64,000 nucleotides of DNA from a bacterium (GCA_021817145.1 JAKAVV010000014.1:1-64000), one strand, 5' to 3'. Shown: positions 52,854 to 62,843, numbered from the stretch's first letter. Numbers and translations: made by a program. The notes: a model not told the origin generated them from the letters alone.

Positions 52854-53705
52854 TTAGGATGCTGGTTGAATCATTAAATTGTCAATCAGTCTGGTTTTTC
52901 CGATCCGAACAGCCAGAGCCAGCAGTACAGTTTCATCAATTTCGCGCACAGGGACCAGAGTTTCAGGATGAACGATTTCAACATATTCAATGGAAATAAG
53001 AGAGCTTTCTTGCAGCTTTTTGATTACAGCTGTTCGAATGACCTCAGGTTTTTTTTCTTTTTTTTCTACCAATTTTCCCCCTTCTAAAAGAGATTGATAC
53101 ACAAGAGGAGCGTGCTTCCTTTCTAGAGCAGATAAATATTGATTTCTGGAGCTGACTGCCAGTCCATCCGGTTCTCTGGCAGTGGGGCAGGGGAGAATTT
53201 CAACAGGGAGGTTTAAATCTGCAGCCATTTGTTTAATAATACGAAACTGCTGATAATCTTTCTCTCCAAAATAAGCTCGTGTTGGAATTACAATATGAAA
53301 GAGTTTCATGACAATGGTGGCTACCCCTTGAAAGTGTCCTGGGCGAAATTTACCGCACAGAGGGGCAGAAAGAGATTCAACAGTAATTTTTGTTTGATAT
53401 CCAAAAGGAAACATTTCGTTTGCTTCTGGAACAAAAAGGAAGTCGGCAGAAACAGATTCTAACAGTTTTTTATCTTGCGGCAGACTGCGGGGGTATTTCT
53501 GGTAATCTTCTGATGGGCCAAATTGGATTGGGTTTACAAAAATGCTGACTACAGCAGTATCATTTTCTTTCCTGCATTTTTGAATCAGAGATAAATGTCC
53601 TTGATGGAGCGCTCCCATGGTTGGAACGAATCCAATGGTATTTTTGGAGATCCGAAGTCCTGCGGATATTTCCTGCATTTCTTGAGGGCTTTGGATGATT
53701 TTCAT
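52854..53705 (-). CDS. panC: Pantothenate synthetase PanC
   Basis: 283 aa; the HIGH-like PTMGALHQGH (29-38) and the KMSKS-like region (DGLAVSSRN) of the cytidylyltransferase superfamily. Joins pantoate and beta-alanine. Part of a minus-strand DUF2520-panB-panC cluster. Confidence 0.93.
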   Translation of the reverse strand: MKIIQSPQEMQEISAGLRISKNTIGFVPTMGALHQGHLSLIQKCRKENDTAVVSIFVNPIQFGPSEDYQKYPRSLPQDKKLLESVSADFLFVPEANEMFPFGYQTKITVESLSAPLCGKFRPGHFQGVATIVMKLFHIVIPTRAYFGEKDYQQFRIIKQMAADLNLPVEILPCPTAREPDGLAVSSRNQYLSALERKHAPLVYQSLLEGGKLVEKKEKKPEVIRTAVIKKLQESSLISIEYVEIVHPETLVPVREIDETVLLALAVRIGKTRLIDNLMIQPAS

Positions 53706-53760
53706 GCGGACAATTTAGGCAGATAACAGGAAGCTCCTGCAGGTTTTTTTCTGTTTTTTA

Positions 53761-54555
53761 CTAAAAACTGTGCGCTTCATCAGGAAACTCGCCAGATTTC
53801 ACCTCTTGAATATATTGGCGAACTCCTTTTAAAGAGAGTTCCCGTAAATCAGCGAACTTTTTTGCAAATTTTGGATTAAAATCAGGGGTTAATCCAAGGC
53901 AGTCATAAAGCACCAGGATCTGGCCATCGCATTTTTCTCCTGCTCCTATTCCAATCGTAGGAATCTGTAAATTTTCGGTGATTTCTTCGGCAAGATTTTT
54001 AGGGACACATTCCAGAACAATCGAGAAGCACCCTGCTGATTCTAAAAGTTTTGCTTCTTTTAAAAGAAGTTTTGCCGCTTCTTCGGATTTTCCTTGAATT
54101 TTGTATCCGCCAAAAGCATGAATCGCCTGGGGAGTTAACCCTAAATGCCCCATAACAGGAATTCCGAAATTCACCAATTTCCGCACAAGAGGCTCAACAG
54201 AACTCCCCCCCTCCAGTTTCACTGCTTCTGCTCCGTTCTGCAGAAGTCTGCCTGCATTTTCTATCCCTTTTTCTTCACCGGTTTGAAAGGAAAGAAAAGG
54301 CATATCAGCCACAATCAAAGAGGTGGACACTCCTTTTGATACGGCTCGAGTATGGCGGATCATGTCTTCCATGGATACTGGGAGGGTTGTGGAATACCCT
54401 AAAACCACCATTCCAAGGGAGTCTCCAACTAAAACAATATCCACACCGGCTTCATCTAAAATGGTTGCAAAGGAGTAATCATAAGCGGTCAGAGCCGTTA
54501 TCTTTTCTTTCTTCTTCTTCTTTTCCAGTATTGTTTTAATGGTGATCTTGCTCAT
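53761..54555 (-). CDS. panB: 3-methyl-2-oxobutanoate hydroxymethyltransferase PanB
   Basis: 264 aa TIM barrel; TAYDYSFATILDEAGVDIVLVGDSLGMV, GGSSVEPLV and GHLGLTPQ motifs. Makes ketopantoate. It overlaps the DUF2520 gene by 4 bases. Confidence 0.93.
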   Translation of the reverse strand: MSKITIKTILEKKKKKEKITALTAYDYSFATILDEAGVDIVLVGDSLGMVVLGYSTTLPVSMEDMIRHTRAVSKGVSTSLIVADMPFLSFQTGEEKGIENAGRLLQNGAEAVKLEGGSSVEPLVRKLVNFGIPVMGHLGLTPQAIHAFGGYKIQGKSEEAAKLLLKEAKLLESAGCFSIVLECVPKNLAEEITENLQIPTIGIGAGEKCDGQILVLYDCLGLTPDFNPKFAKKFADLRELSLKGVRQYIQEVKSGEFPDEAHSF

Positions 54556-55370
54556 GATTTTAGCAGCTTTTTCAAAAGATTAGCTTCTTTTTGAGAAAGC
54601 CCTTTTTGAACAGCAATGGATAAAGTTTTCAAACTCAGAATTTTATAAACTTCCAATAAATTGGGGGCTCGTTTTTTCAATGCTTCAATCTGTTTTTTGA
54701 CGGTTGAAAAATCCCCTCTTTCAATAGGACCTGTCAATGCCCCTGGGATCCCTATTTTTTCGATATTTTCAATCGCGCTTTTTAAAAGGGGAATGAGGAA
54801 TAAGTGAGTGGCTTTAAAGCGACGATTTTTTTCAAGGATCCCCGTTTTTTGAATGAGATCAGATGCCATTGAAACAAGAGTGACTAAAAAATTGCTGGCA
54901 GCGCAGGCTGCTGTATGATATAAAATTTTATCTTTTCCTTGAATTTCTACCCATTCCCCTCCTAATTTTTTTATTAATTGTTTGGCAATTTTAATGGTTT
55001 GTTGATCCCCTTCAAAAACAAAGGGGATCCCTTGAAAATCAGAACATCTTCCTTTGGGGAAAGCAAAAGATTTTAAAGGATGAATTGAAAAAGCATAATA
55101 CCCTTTTGCTTTCAAAATTTTTGAAGACAGAGCTCCGCTGAAATGCGCCAGAGCGCTCCCTGGTTTAAGGGCTCTGCTGTGATGAATCGTTTTTGCGATT
55201 TCTTGGATGGCATCATCTTTTACCGCGATCAAAACGAGGTTGGTTTTGGGAAGGTCAGCCAGGAAATCCTCTCTCCCTCTTTTGTGAATAAAAGAGATTT
55301 TTCTTTCTCGCAAACAGGAGCTTAGAGATGTTCCAACTCTTCCTTTCCCAATTAAAAGAATGGGCCGCAT
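54552..55370 (-). CDS. Rossmann/DUF2520 protein (candidate ketopantoate reductase)
   Basis: 272 aa: N-terminal NADP-binding fold (PILLIGKGRVGTSLSS) and a C-terminal all-helical DUF2520 domain (YHTAACAASNFLVTLVSMA). It resembles 6-phosphogluconate-dehydrogenase-type reductases such as ketopantoate reductase or P5C reductase. In operon with panB (4-base overlap) and panC, exactly where PanE would be expected. That function is inference; no panE or ilvC is seen in this window. Confidence 0.78.
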   Translation of the reverse strand: MRPILLIGKGRVGTSLSSCLRERKISFIHKRGREDFLADLPKTNLVLIAVKDDAIQEIAKTIHHSRALKPGSALAHFSGALSSKILKAKGYYAFSIHPLKSFAFPKGRCSDFQGIPFVFEGDQQTIKIAKQLIKKLGGEWVEIQGKDKILYHTAACAASNFLVTLVSMASDLIQKTGILEKNRRFKATHLFLIPLLKSAIENIEKIGIPGALTGPIERGDFSTVKKQIEALKKRAPNLLEVYKILSLKTLSIAVQKGLSQKEANLLKKLLKS

Positions 55371-55427
55371 GGATTAAGTTTTTCAAGAAAAAAGGGGTTC
55401 ATCCTTTTGTATCGGATAATTCTCAGT

Positions 55428-56444
55428 ATGAAGAACTGGCCCCATCCAAAATTAAAAGGAAAAATCGAAAAAATAGAGGTTGAATTTCCGAGTCTGAAAG
55501 GGAATCGTTTAAAAGATCCATGGGTCAGATCCATTATTGTTTATTCTCCTCATGAAAATGACAGCAAACTTCCTGTGATTATTCTTCTTCCCCCTTTTTT
55601 AGGAACCAGCAGTGGGGCATTAAATCAGGATCCTTTATCTAAAAATCTTTTTGAGCAGGTAGATGCTCTGATATTAAAAGGGGTTCCCCCTTTTTTACTG
55701 GTTATTCCCGATGGGTTTACTTCTTATGGAGGGAGCCAGTACTTGAATTCTCCTGCCATTGGAAATTATGAAACCATGATAGTCCGTGATTTGGTTTACT
55801 GGATCCAGACGAAATTTAATTTTTCACCTCCTTTTGGACTGATGGGCCGCTCCAGCGGGGGATATGGAGCTGTAACCCTTGGAATGAAATATCCTGACCT
55901 GTTTTCAGCTGCTGCCTGTCACAGCGGAGATCTTTATTTTGAATGGTGTTATAAAAGGGATTTTCCTGCTGCTTATGAAGTCCTAAAGAAGCACCCTTCT
56001 ATTTCCGCGTTTCTTCGAGAGTTTTGGAAAAAAGAAAAACCGGACAGCCGAGATTTTACAACTTTGAATGTTATTGCTATGTCTGCCTGTTACAGCCCTA
56101 ATCTAAACAGCCCCTTGAAATTTGACCTGCCTTTTGATCTTAAGACTTCAGAGTTGAGGCGGGATATTTGGAAAAAATGGCTGAATCATGATCCTGTTTT
56201 TGGGGTTGAGAAATTTAAGGAAAACTTAAAAAAGTTGAAGCTTTTATTTTTAGACTGTGGAAACAAGGATGAGTATTTTCTACATCTAGGAGCCAGGATT
56301 TTTACCGAGAAACTTAAAAATTCAAAAATTTCTTACCATTATGAAGAGTATTCTGATGGGCACAGAGGAACTGGATATCGTTTTTCTGCATCCATCCCGC
56401 TTCTTGTTAAAGCGCTTTTGAAATCAAAGGCTGAGAAAACTTGA
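55428..56444 (+). CDS. Putative esterase (PF00756-type alpha/beta hydrolase)
   Basis: 338 aa from ATG 55428 (a TTG start at 55407 is possible). Nucleophile elbow GRSSGGYGA, acidic residue near DCGNKDEY and His in SDGHRGTGYR complete a Ser-Asp-His triad. Resembles esterase D/feruloyl-esterase type proteins. Cytoplasmic, no signal. Overlaps the following permease by 4 bases. Confidence 0.75.
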   Translation: MKNWPHPKLKGKIEKIEVEFPSLKGNRLKDPWVRSIIVYSPHENDSKLPVIILLPPFLGTSSGALNQDPLSKNLFEQVDALILKGVPPFLLVIPDGFTSYGGSQYLNSPAIGNYETMIVRDLVYWIQTKFNFSPPFGLMGRSSGGYGAVTLGMKYPDLFSAAACHSGDLYFEWCYKRDFPAAYEVLKKHPSISAFLREFWKKEKPDSRDFTTLNVIAMSACYSPNLNSPLKFDLPFDLKTSELRRDIWKKWLNHDPVFGVEKFKENLKKLKLLFLDCGNKDEYFLHLGARIFTEKLKNSKISYHYEEYSDGHRGTGYRFSASIPLLVKALLKSKAEKT

Positions 56445-57709
56445 TTTTTGACAAACTGAAGTTTCTTATTTCTTTAGGGGTTTTTTTTGTGACGTATTCG
56501 GGATTAATCCTTGCGGATCTCCCCTTTTTCCGCATGAAAAGACACAGGATTGCTCTTTTAGGAGCTTTTTTAACTCTTGCCGCCGGACTCCTTTCTTTGC
56601 GGCAAGCTTATCAGGCGGTTGATTTCCACACTATTTTTTTATTAATGGGGATCATGGTTCTTGTGGAAGCTCTTTATTTATCTGGTTTTTTTAAGCAGCT
56701 TTCTGAAGGCGCGGATCGGATCAGGATGACCCCTCTTCAATTTCTTGCGATCACGATTCTTGTTTCCGGGCTGTTTTCCGCTTTTTTAATTAATGATGTT
56801 GTTTGTCTGGCTTTAACCCCTTTTGTTATCCATATAGCCAATAAAATGAAGCTTAATCCTCTCCCTTATTTAATGGCTTTAGCAACAGCCTCCAATATTG
56901 GTTCTTCAGCCACTCTTACAGGAAACCCGCAGAATATTATTATTGCGGGAGTTTCTCATATTTCTTATTTGTACTTTATAGAAAGAGTGGGTCCGATCGC
57001 TCTGGTTGGATTAGGGATTGATTTTCTCTTGCTTGCTTTCATTTATAGAAAAGAGTTTAGGATCTCTGCTGAAATAAACTCAAATCCCAGCAAGATGATT
57101 CTTCATCCATCAAAAGTGGAAGAGCCAGTGGATCAAAGGATGATATGGAAAGGGGTCAGCATTACATTTTTAACCATTATTCTTTTTTTTACGGGGATTC
57201 CTCTTGTTTGGACAGCTTTAGGCGCAGGGATTTTGACCCTTTTTTTGTTTACGGGAAAAAGAATCGAAATTTTGAAACAAATGGACTGGAATCTGCTCCT
57301 GCTGTTCATCGGTTTATTTATTGTGATCAAAGGATTTGAACTTCATGTCTTAAAGGAATTGAAGACAGGAGGAATTCAAACTGCGATTCTAGCTTCTCTC
57401 CCGAAATTTACCGCTGCATCTGTGATTTTATCCAATCTGGTCAGCAATGTTCCGGCTGTTTTATTATTTAAACCTTTTGTTGAATCTGTTTTGCCTCCCG
57501 CCAGAACCATCCTCTGGATTGCGTTAGCCATGTCCAGCACTTTGGCAGGGAATCTCACTTTGATTGGCTCGATTGCCAATCTAATTGTCGCTGAAAAAGC
57601 GTCTCGGGAAAAGATAAACTTGAGTTTCTGGTATTATCTGAAAGGCGGATTTTTCATTACTCTTTTTACCGCTGCTTTTGGAACAGCCTGGCTTTATTTT
57701 GTGAAATAA
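56441..57709 (+). CDS. ArsB/NhaD-type anion or ion permease
   Basis: 422 aa with about ten membrane segments; NDVVCLALTPFVI, SNIGSSATLTGNPQNIIIA and SNVPAVLLFKPF are the two inverted-repeat signature regions of the DASS/ArsB/NhaD superfamily. Starts with TTG overlapping the esterase stop (TTGA). Substrate unknown. Confidence 0.82.
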   Translation: MIFDKLKFLISLGVFFVTYSGLILADLPFFRMKRHRIALLGAFLTLAAGLLSLRQAYQAVDFHTIFLLMGIMVLVEALYLSGFFKQLSEGADRIRMTPLQFLAITILVSGLFSAFLINDVVCLALTPFVIHIANKMKLNPLPYLMALATASNIGSSATLTGNPQNIIIAGVSHISYLYFIERVGPIALVGLGIDFLLLAFIYRKEFRISAEINSNPSKMILHPSKVEEPVDQRMIWKGVSITFLTIILFFTGIPLVWTALGAGILTLFLFTGKRIEILKQMDWNLLLLFIGLFIVIKGFELHVLKELKTGGIQTAILASLPKFTAASVILSNLVSNVPAVLLFKPFVESVLPPARTILWIALAMSSTLAGNLTLIGSIANLIVAEKASREKINLSFWYYLKGGFFITLFTAAFGTAWLYFVK

Positions 57710-57730
57710 TCGTTTACGACCCAGAAACTC

Positions 57731-58009
57731 TCAGGGAGTGAATGGTTTTAATACTTTAATGAAAGTCGCCACTAAAATTCCATCTTCATTCTTATAGACA
57801 ACCAGCACTTGATCTCCATTGCGAGGGAACTTATTCCCTTTTGTTTTCTCTCTGATTTGAAAAATCTTATAAGTGGTTCCATTTCGAACAGTAAAACTGT
57901 AATAAGTAGCCCCCATCACTTTTCCTGTGAAGGAATCAGCTTTTGCCTGCATCAGCAGCCCAAAGAAAAGTGAAACCGTTAAAACCAAAAGAATTGTTTT
58001 CTGTTTCAT
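57731..58009 (-). CDS. Small secreted protein, unknown
   Basis: 92 aa from ATG 58009 with GAGGAGGG upstream; signal peptide TILLVLTVSLFFGLLMQAKA, then a small OB-like beta-rich domain (FTGKVMGATYYSFTVRN, DQVLVVYKNEDGILVATFI). Unknown role. Confidence 0.65.
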   Translation of the reverse strand: MKQKTILLVLTVSLFFGLLMQAKADSFTGKVMGATYYSFTVRNGTTYKIFQIREKTKGNKFPRNGDQVLVVYKNEDGILVATFIKVLKPFTP

Positions 58010-58146
58010 GAAGCCCTCCTCTTGATGCAAAATGCGCCTTTAAATGTTCTGCCGTGTTTAAGATTCCCTGTGTTAAAAGGAATACCTCCAGGAAGGAGGA
58101 ATATTTCAGTTAGTCGTACAGTTTACTATTTTGGGAGGATAGATTC

Positions 58147-58959
58147 ATGTTAAAACGAGCTGTTTTCTTTATATTGACCTTTTTTTGCCTGTTCAGTGCT
58201 GTGTTTGCCAGCAGAATTGATTTTTATGTCAACAATCAGCCGTACAAAAAACCGATTTTGTTGAAGCGCGGCAAAATTTATATTCAGCTTCATCAGATTC
58301 TTCCTGTTTTAGGAATGAAAATGGTGGAGAAAGGAAGAGTTTTCTGCGCAGGTTGGGCTTATTCAAAAAATTTGTGCCCTCAAGAAACCTCTCAGACATT
58401 TTTGTTTGTTGCAGGGAAACCTGTTGAAAAAGGGGTTTTTATGCATCATGGGACTATCTGGATTTCGGTCCCTGAATTATCCTCTCTTTTAGGATTTTAT
58501 TATAATTACAGTTCAATAACTGATATTGGAGAATTGACTTCACCCCCTAATTTAGCAGAGATACGCGCAGCCAGCTCTTCTTCTGGTTCTAAATCAAGCA
58601 AGAAGACCCGCAAAAAGAGTTCCAAAAGAGAGAAACCTCCTGTTGTCGCAAGAATTGTTTCTTATTTGCCTGCTTTGATAACTGCCCAGCCTCCTATGTA
58701 TGTGGTGAGAACTACTTTTATGGTTACCAATGTCAGTAAAAAGCCAGTAAAAGGGGTTACCGCAACTCTAGTTTTTACTCGTGGCACAGGTAAAAGAGCT
58801 ATTTCTTCTACCCTTTTTCATGGGGGACCTCTCACTTATGATATTGGAACGTTAAGCCCAGGACAAACGGTAACAAAAATGAACCGCCAGATTACTTATA
58901 CTTTTATTGCAAGAAGCTGGACGCCTCGCATAAAACTTGACTGGCAAGGAAAAAAGTAA
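58147..58959 (+). CDS. Secreted protein with copper-amine-oxidase-like N-terminal repeat
   Basis: 270 aa; signal peptide ending VFAS, then a pair of short beta motifs (DFYVNNQPYKKPILLKRGKIYIQLHQI, WISVPELSSLLGFYYNY) resembling the Cu_amine_oxidN1 stalk domain, a basic Ser/Lys linker (KSSKKTRKKSSKREK), and a beta-sandwich C-terminus. Good Shine-Dalgarno GGGAGGAT. Likely an exported envelope protein. Confidence 0.65.
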   Translation: MLKRAVFFILTFFCLFSAVFASRIDFYVNNQPYKKPILLKRGKIYIQLHQILPVLGMKMVEKGRVFCAGWAYSKNLCPQETSQTFLFVAGKPVEKGVFMHHGTIWISVPELSSLLGFYYNYSSITDIGELTSPPNLAEIRAASSSSGSKSSKKTRKKSSKREKPPVVARIVSYLPALITAQPPMYVVRTTFMVTNVSKKPVKGVTATLVFTRGTGKRAISSTLFHGGPLTYDIGTLSPGQTVTKMNRQITYTFIARSWTPRIKLDWQGKK

Positions 58960-59023
58960 TTTTAAGCGAATTTCTCTATGACAGAGATTATAGGAAATTA
59001 AAAAAAAGGAGTGGGTATTTATT

Positions 59024-59545
59024 ATGGCGATTCGTGAAGTGCGAAAGCAAGGGGATCCTGTTCTAACAAAAAAAGCTAAACTGGTTGAGAAGTTTAACGA
59101 TCCTCTTCTTGAACAGTTAGTGGAAGATATGTTTGAAACCATGTATCAAGCTCCTGGAGTTGGTCTGGCAGCCCCTCAGGTTGGTATTTCAAAACGTGTT
59201 TTGGTAGCGGACTGTGGAGAGGAGTACGGTGGTCCTTATGTTTTAATTAACCCGAAAATCATCCATTCTGAAGGAACACAGATTGGAATTGAAGGGTGTT
59301 TGAGTTTTCCTAATCTTTATGGAGATGTTGAGCGGGCTTATAAAGTGATAGTAAAAGCGCAGAACTTAAAAGGAAAGTGGTTTAAAATTGAAGCCGAAAA
59401 ACTGTTGAGCCGCTGCTTTCAGCATGAAATCGATCATTTGGATGGGATTTTGTTTGTGGATAAAGCCACAAATCTAAGGGAACTTTCCCCTGAAGAATAT
59501 AAAAAAGAAAGGGCAGATAAAGAATCGCAGTTAGTTGTAAGTTGA
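59024..59545 (+). CDS. def: Peptide deformylase
   Basis: 173 aa; all three motifs: GVGLAAPQVG, EGCLSFP and HEIDHLDG; Cys and two His bind Fe/Ni. Removes formyl from nascent proteins. Begins the def-fmt-rsmB-rlmN operon, fmt overlapping by 4 bases. Confidence 0.95.
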   Translation: MAIREVRKQGDPVLTKKAKLVEKFNDPLLEQLVEDMFETMYQAPGVGLAAPQVGISKRVLVADCGEEYGGPYVLINPKIIHSEGTQIGIEGCLSFPNLYGDVERAYKVIVKAQNLKGKWFKIEAEKLLSRCFQHEIDHLDGILFVDKATNLRELSPEEYKKERADKESQLVVS

Positions 59546-60492
59546 TTGTTTTTGCATCCAGCCAATTTGCCATCCCTTCTCTGGATTTTTTTTTGAAGGA
59601 AGGGTGTCAAATGTTAATTGTTACTAAACCAGATAAACCTTCAGGCAGGGGAAAGCAGTTGAAACCCACCGCTGTAAAAAAATGGGGAGTTGAACATTTG
59701 ATTACAGTTTTAGAACCTGAACATTTAAAGGGAATTGAGTTTTTTAAAAAATTAAGTAAAGAAACTCCAGATTTGATTTACAGCGCTGCTTATGGCTCTT
59801 ATATTCCTCTTGAAATTTTAAAACTCCCTAAATTAGGAGCGGTTAATCTTCATCCCTCTCTGCTCCCTCTTTATCGAGGGGCAGCCCCTGTGCAAAGAGC
59901 TTTAATATCAGGCGCTGTTGAAACAGGGGTGACTCTTGCTTATATGACTGAAAAATGGGATCAAGGAGAAATTTTAGCCCAAAAAAAGTTTCCTATTTCA
60001 GAGGATGATGACGCAGGGACTCTCCTTGAAAAACTGGCAGCTGAAGGGGTTTCTCTTATAGAAGAAATTCTCCCAAGACTTCTGGAAGGAAAAGTCGCTT
60101 CGATTACACAGGATGATTCTAAAGCCACGTATGCTTCTGTTATTAAAAAAGAAGAAACCTGGATTCAATGGGAAAAATCAGCGGAAGAGGTAAAAAACCA
60201 AATTCGCGGACTTTCTCCTGAACCAGGCGCAAGAACTTTGTTTCAGGGGAAGCAGGTAAAAATTTTAAAAGCTAAAATTTGGGAAGAGAATAAACCGTTT
60301 GCATCCAATGCTGCGGGTAATGAGATTCAGCCCGGAGTTATTTACAGGATTGAATCCGATGGACCTGTTGTTTTTTGCGGGAGAGGTTCGCTTCTCCTTT
60401 TAAAAGTCCAGCCCGAAAGTCGGAATGTCTTAAATGGAAAGGATTTTGTTAATGGACAAAGAGTTCACGTTTCGCAGCAATTCGAAAATTAG
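59542..60492 (+). CDS. fmt: Methionyl-tRNA formyltransferase
   Basis: 316 aa starting with TTG (TTGA overlap with def). Catalytic block NLHPSLLPLYRGAAPVQRA and the C-terminal OB-like domain. The N-terminal GSQ-type strand is FASSQFAIPSLDF. Formylates initiator Met-tRNA. Confidence 0.93.
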   Translation: MIVFASSQFAIPSLDFFLKEGCQMLIVTKPDKPSGRGKQLKPTAVKKWGVEHLITVLEPEHLKGIEFFKKLSKETPDLIYSAAYGSYIPLEILKLPKLGAVNLHPSLLPLYRGAAPVQRALISGAVETGVTLAYMTEKWDQGEILAQKKFPISEDDDAGTLLEKLAAEGVSLIEEILPRLLEGKVASITQDDSKATYASVIKKEETWIQWEKSAEEVKNQIRGLSPEPGARTLFQGKQVKILKAKIWEENKPFASNAAGNEIQPGVIYRIESDGPVVFCGRGSLLLLKVQPESRNVLNGKDFVNGQRVHVSQQFEN

Positions 60493-61810
60493 TGTTCGAA
60501 AAGAGGCGCTGAAAACTTTAATATCCTGGGAAAAAGGAAAAGAAACTTTAGATTATTTTACTTCTCAAACTTTTGAATTTCTTCCTAAAGAACTGAGGGG
60601 TTTGTATTTAGAGATGGCAAAAGGGACAGTCAGACATCTTGGGTTTCTGGATTATAAATTGAAGGTACTAGTGGATTCCGATTATTTTTCCCTTCCTTCA
60701 CCGATTAGGAATCTGTTAAGATTGGGGGCTTATCAACTGGAATTTATGAATTTTCCAAAACCGTCTATTGTGAATTCTATGGTAGAGATCTCGAAATCAG
60801 AAGGGCACCAGGGAACAACGGCTCTGGTAAACGGCGTTTTAAGGAAGTTTGCTTCAAATCCCGCTATTCCTCTGCCAGAAAATCAGGCTGAAATTTTTAG
60901 CGTTTTATATTCTCACCCTTTGTGGCTTGTCGAAAAATGGCTGAAGAGATTCGGTTCTAAAGAAACAGAAGCTTTGTTAAAGTGGAATAATTCAATTGCT
61001 CCCTTAGAGGTTCGGGTTAATTCTCTGCGAATCACGAGAGAGAATTTTTTAAAGATTTGCGATTTAAAAGGAATTAAAACAAAAATTGGTCCCCTAGAAG
61101 GAGGAGTGATCCTTGAAAATGTCGGCGCAATTGATAAACTGCCTGGATATCCAGAAGGCTTTTTTTGGGCGCAGTCGTTTTCCGCTCAGCTGCCTGTTTT
61201 TTTTCTGAACCCCAAACCAGGAGAAAAGATTTTAGACATGTGCGCAGCCCCCGGGGGGAAATCGTGTCAAATAGCGGAGTTTATCCAGGATAAAGGGGAA
61301 GTCTCAGCCTTTGACAAGGCGCCTGAAAGAGTGAAAAAAATTGAAGAAAATAGAAGAAGACTTGGGTTTCATTCGATTCACCCTATTTTAGCGGATGCAA
61401 GGGAAGCAGGGGAACTTTTCCCTGAATCTTTTGATTCTATTCTGCTGGATGCCCCTTGCAGTTCTACAGGCTCATTAAGGAGAAAGCCAGATGCGAAATG
61501 GAGGAAATCTTCCTCTGATTTGGAACGATATTCTCTTCTTCAAACTGAACTTTTAAATTCCGCTGCTCTTGCTTTAAAACCTGGAGGAAAATTGGTCTAT
61601 TCTACCTGTTCTTTAGAAAGTGAAGAAAATGAGAACCAGGCGGAAAAGTTTTTAGCTTCTCATTCGAATTTTGTTTTAAAGGAACCTGGGCCGGATTTAC
61701 CTAACATTCTCTTTGGATTAAGCCAGGAGTATGGACTTGCCATTCTGCCGCAAAAGGTTCAGATGGATGGTTTTTTCGTGGCGGTTTTTGAAAAAATAGA
61801 AAATGATTAA
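60452..61810 (+). CDS. rsmB: 16S rRNA (cytosine-967-C5)-methyltransferase RsmB
   Basis: 452 aa from ATG 60452, overlapping fmt by 41 bases (an ATG at 60434 is also open). NusB-like N-terminal domain, SAM-binding CAAPGGKSCQIAE, catalytic Cys in DAPCSSTGSL and STCSLESEENE. Methylates C967. Confidence 0.92.
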   Translation: MDKEFTFRSNSKISVRKEALKTLISWEKGKETLDYFTSQTFEFLPKELRGLYLEMAKGTVRHLGFLDYKLKVLVDSDYFSLPSPIRNLLRLGAYQLEFMNFPKPSIVNSMVEISKSEGHQGTTALVNGVLRKFASNPAIPLPENQAEIFSVLYSHPLWLVEKWLKRFGSKETEALLKWNNSIAPLEVRVNSLRITRENFLKICDLKGIKTKIGPLEGGVILENVGAIDKLPGYPEGFFWAQSFSAQLPVFFLNPKPGEKILDMCAAPGGKSCQIAEFIQDKGEVSAFDKAPERVKKIEENRRRLGFHSIHPILADAREAGELFPESFDSILLDAPCSSTGSLRRKPDAKWRKSSSDLERYSLLQTELLNSAALALKPGGKLVYSTCSLESEENENQAEKFLASHSNFVLKEPGPDLPNILFGLSQEYGLAILPQKVQMDGFFVAVFEKIEND

Positions 61811-62843
61811 TTTAAAAGGACTTGAACAGCATGAACTGGAGTCTCTTGTGAAAGAAGAGGGGGAATCTTCTTACAGAGGCAAACAACTTTTTACCTGGAT
61901 TTACCAAAAAGGGGTTTTTAATTTTCAGGAAATGACAAATCTTTCCATGAGTTTGCGCGAGAAGTTCTCTTCTATTTGGGATATTCAAGAGATTAGAGTG
62001 ATTAAAACTCAGATTTCTGAGGAACGCGATACCACTAAATTCTTATTTCAGCTGTCTGATGGGGAAATGATTGAGGCTGTTCTCATGTATTTTGAGGATC
62101 GCCTGGCTGTTTGTCTTTCAACACAGGTAGGATGCGCTTTTAAATGCTCTTTCTGCGCTTCAGGATTAAAGGGATGGAAAAGAAATCTGGAACCCTGGGA
62201 AATCGTGGATCAATTTCTGCAGATTCAAAAAAGGGAAAAAGATCGAATTTCCAATATTGTTTTTATGGGGATCGGTGAACCTTTAAGCAATTATGATCAC
62301 ACATTAAAAGCGATAAAAATTTTGCATGATCCCATTGGAACTGGGATTGGAATGAGACATATCACGATTTCAACGGTTGGAATTGTTCCCATGATTAAAA
62401 AACTGGCTGAAGAAGGATCTCCTATTCGTCTGGCTGTTTCTCTTCATGCTCCTATTGATGAGCTCAGAGAAAAACTGCTGCCAATTGCCAAAAAATATAA
62501 GATTGCGGAATTGATGGATGCCTGCCGCTATTATCAGTCTAAGATTAGAAGGAGAATGAGTTTTGAATATACCTTGATTAAAGGCATAAATGACGATCTG
62601 GAGCTGGCAAAAAAACTTGCCTCTTTATTAAAAGGAATGATCGCCCATGTTAATTTGATCCCTCTGAACCCAATGTCTGAATTCCCTTATCATGCCCCTG
62701 ATTCTAAACAGGTAAAGGCTTTTCAAATGACATTAGAGAAGTTCGGGATTCCTGTAACTGTCAGGCAGGAACGGGGGCAGGATATACAAGCGGCCTGTGG
62801 ACAGCTGAGACTTCAAGTAGAAAAGGGGAAAATATGCGCTTAA
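61803..62843 (+). CDS. rlmN: Dual-specificity RNA methyltransferase RlmN
   Basis: 346 aa radical SAM enzyme: CAFKCSFCASG (CxxxCxxC), the N-terminal HhH region (YRGKQLFTWIYQKG) and the conserved late Cys (QAACGQL). Methylates A2503 of 23S rRNA and A37 of tRNAs. Overlaps rsmB by 8 bases. Confidence 0.94.
   Translation: MINLKGLEQHELESLVKEEGESSYRGKQLFTWIYQKGVFNFQEMTNLSMSLREKFSSIWDIQEIRVIKTQISEERDTTKFLFQLSDGEMIEAVLMYFEDRLAVCLSTQVGCAFKCSFCASGLKGWKRNLEPWEIVDQFLQIQKREKDRISNIVFMGIGEPLSNYDHTLKAIKILHDPIGTGIGMRHITISTVGIVPMIKKLAEEGSPIRLAVSLHAPIDELREKLLPIAKKYKIAELMDACRYYQSKIRRRMSFEYTLIKGINDDLELAKKLASLLKGMIAHVNLIPLNPMSEFPYHAPDSKQVKAFQMTLEKFGIPVTVRQERGQDIQAACGQLRLQVEKGKICA

Noticed and set aside
53727-53752. 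Hairpin CAGGAAGCTCCTG followed by a T-tract
   Set aside because: It looks like a plus-strand terminator, but no plus-strand gene lies upstream; on the minus strand the T-tract is on the wrong side.
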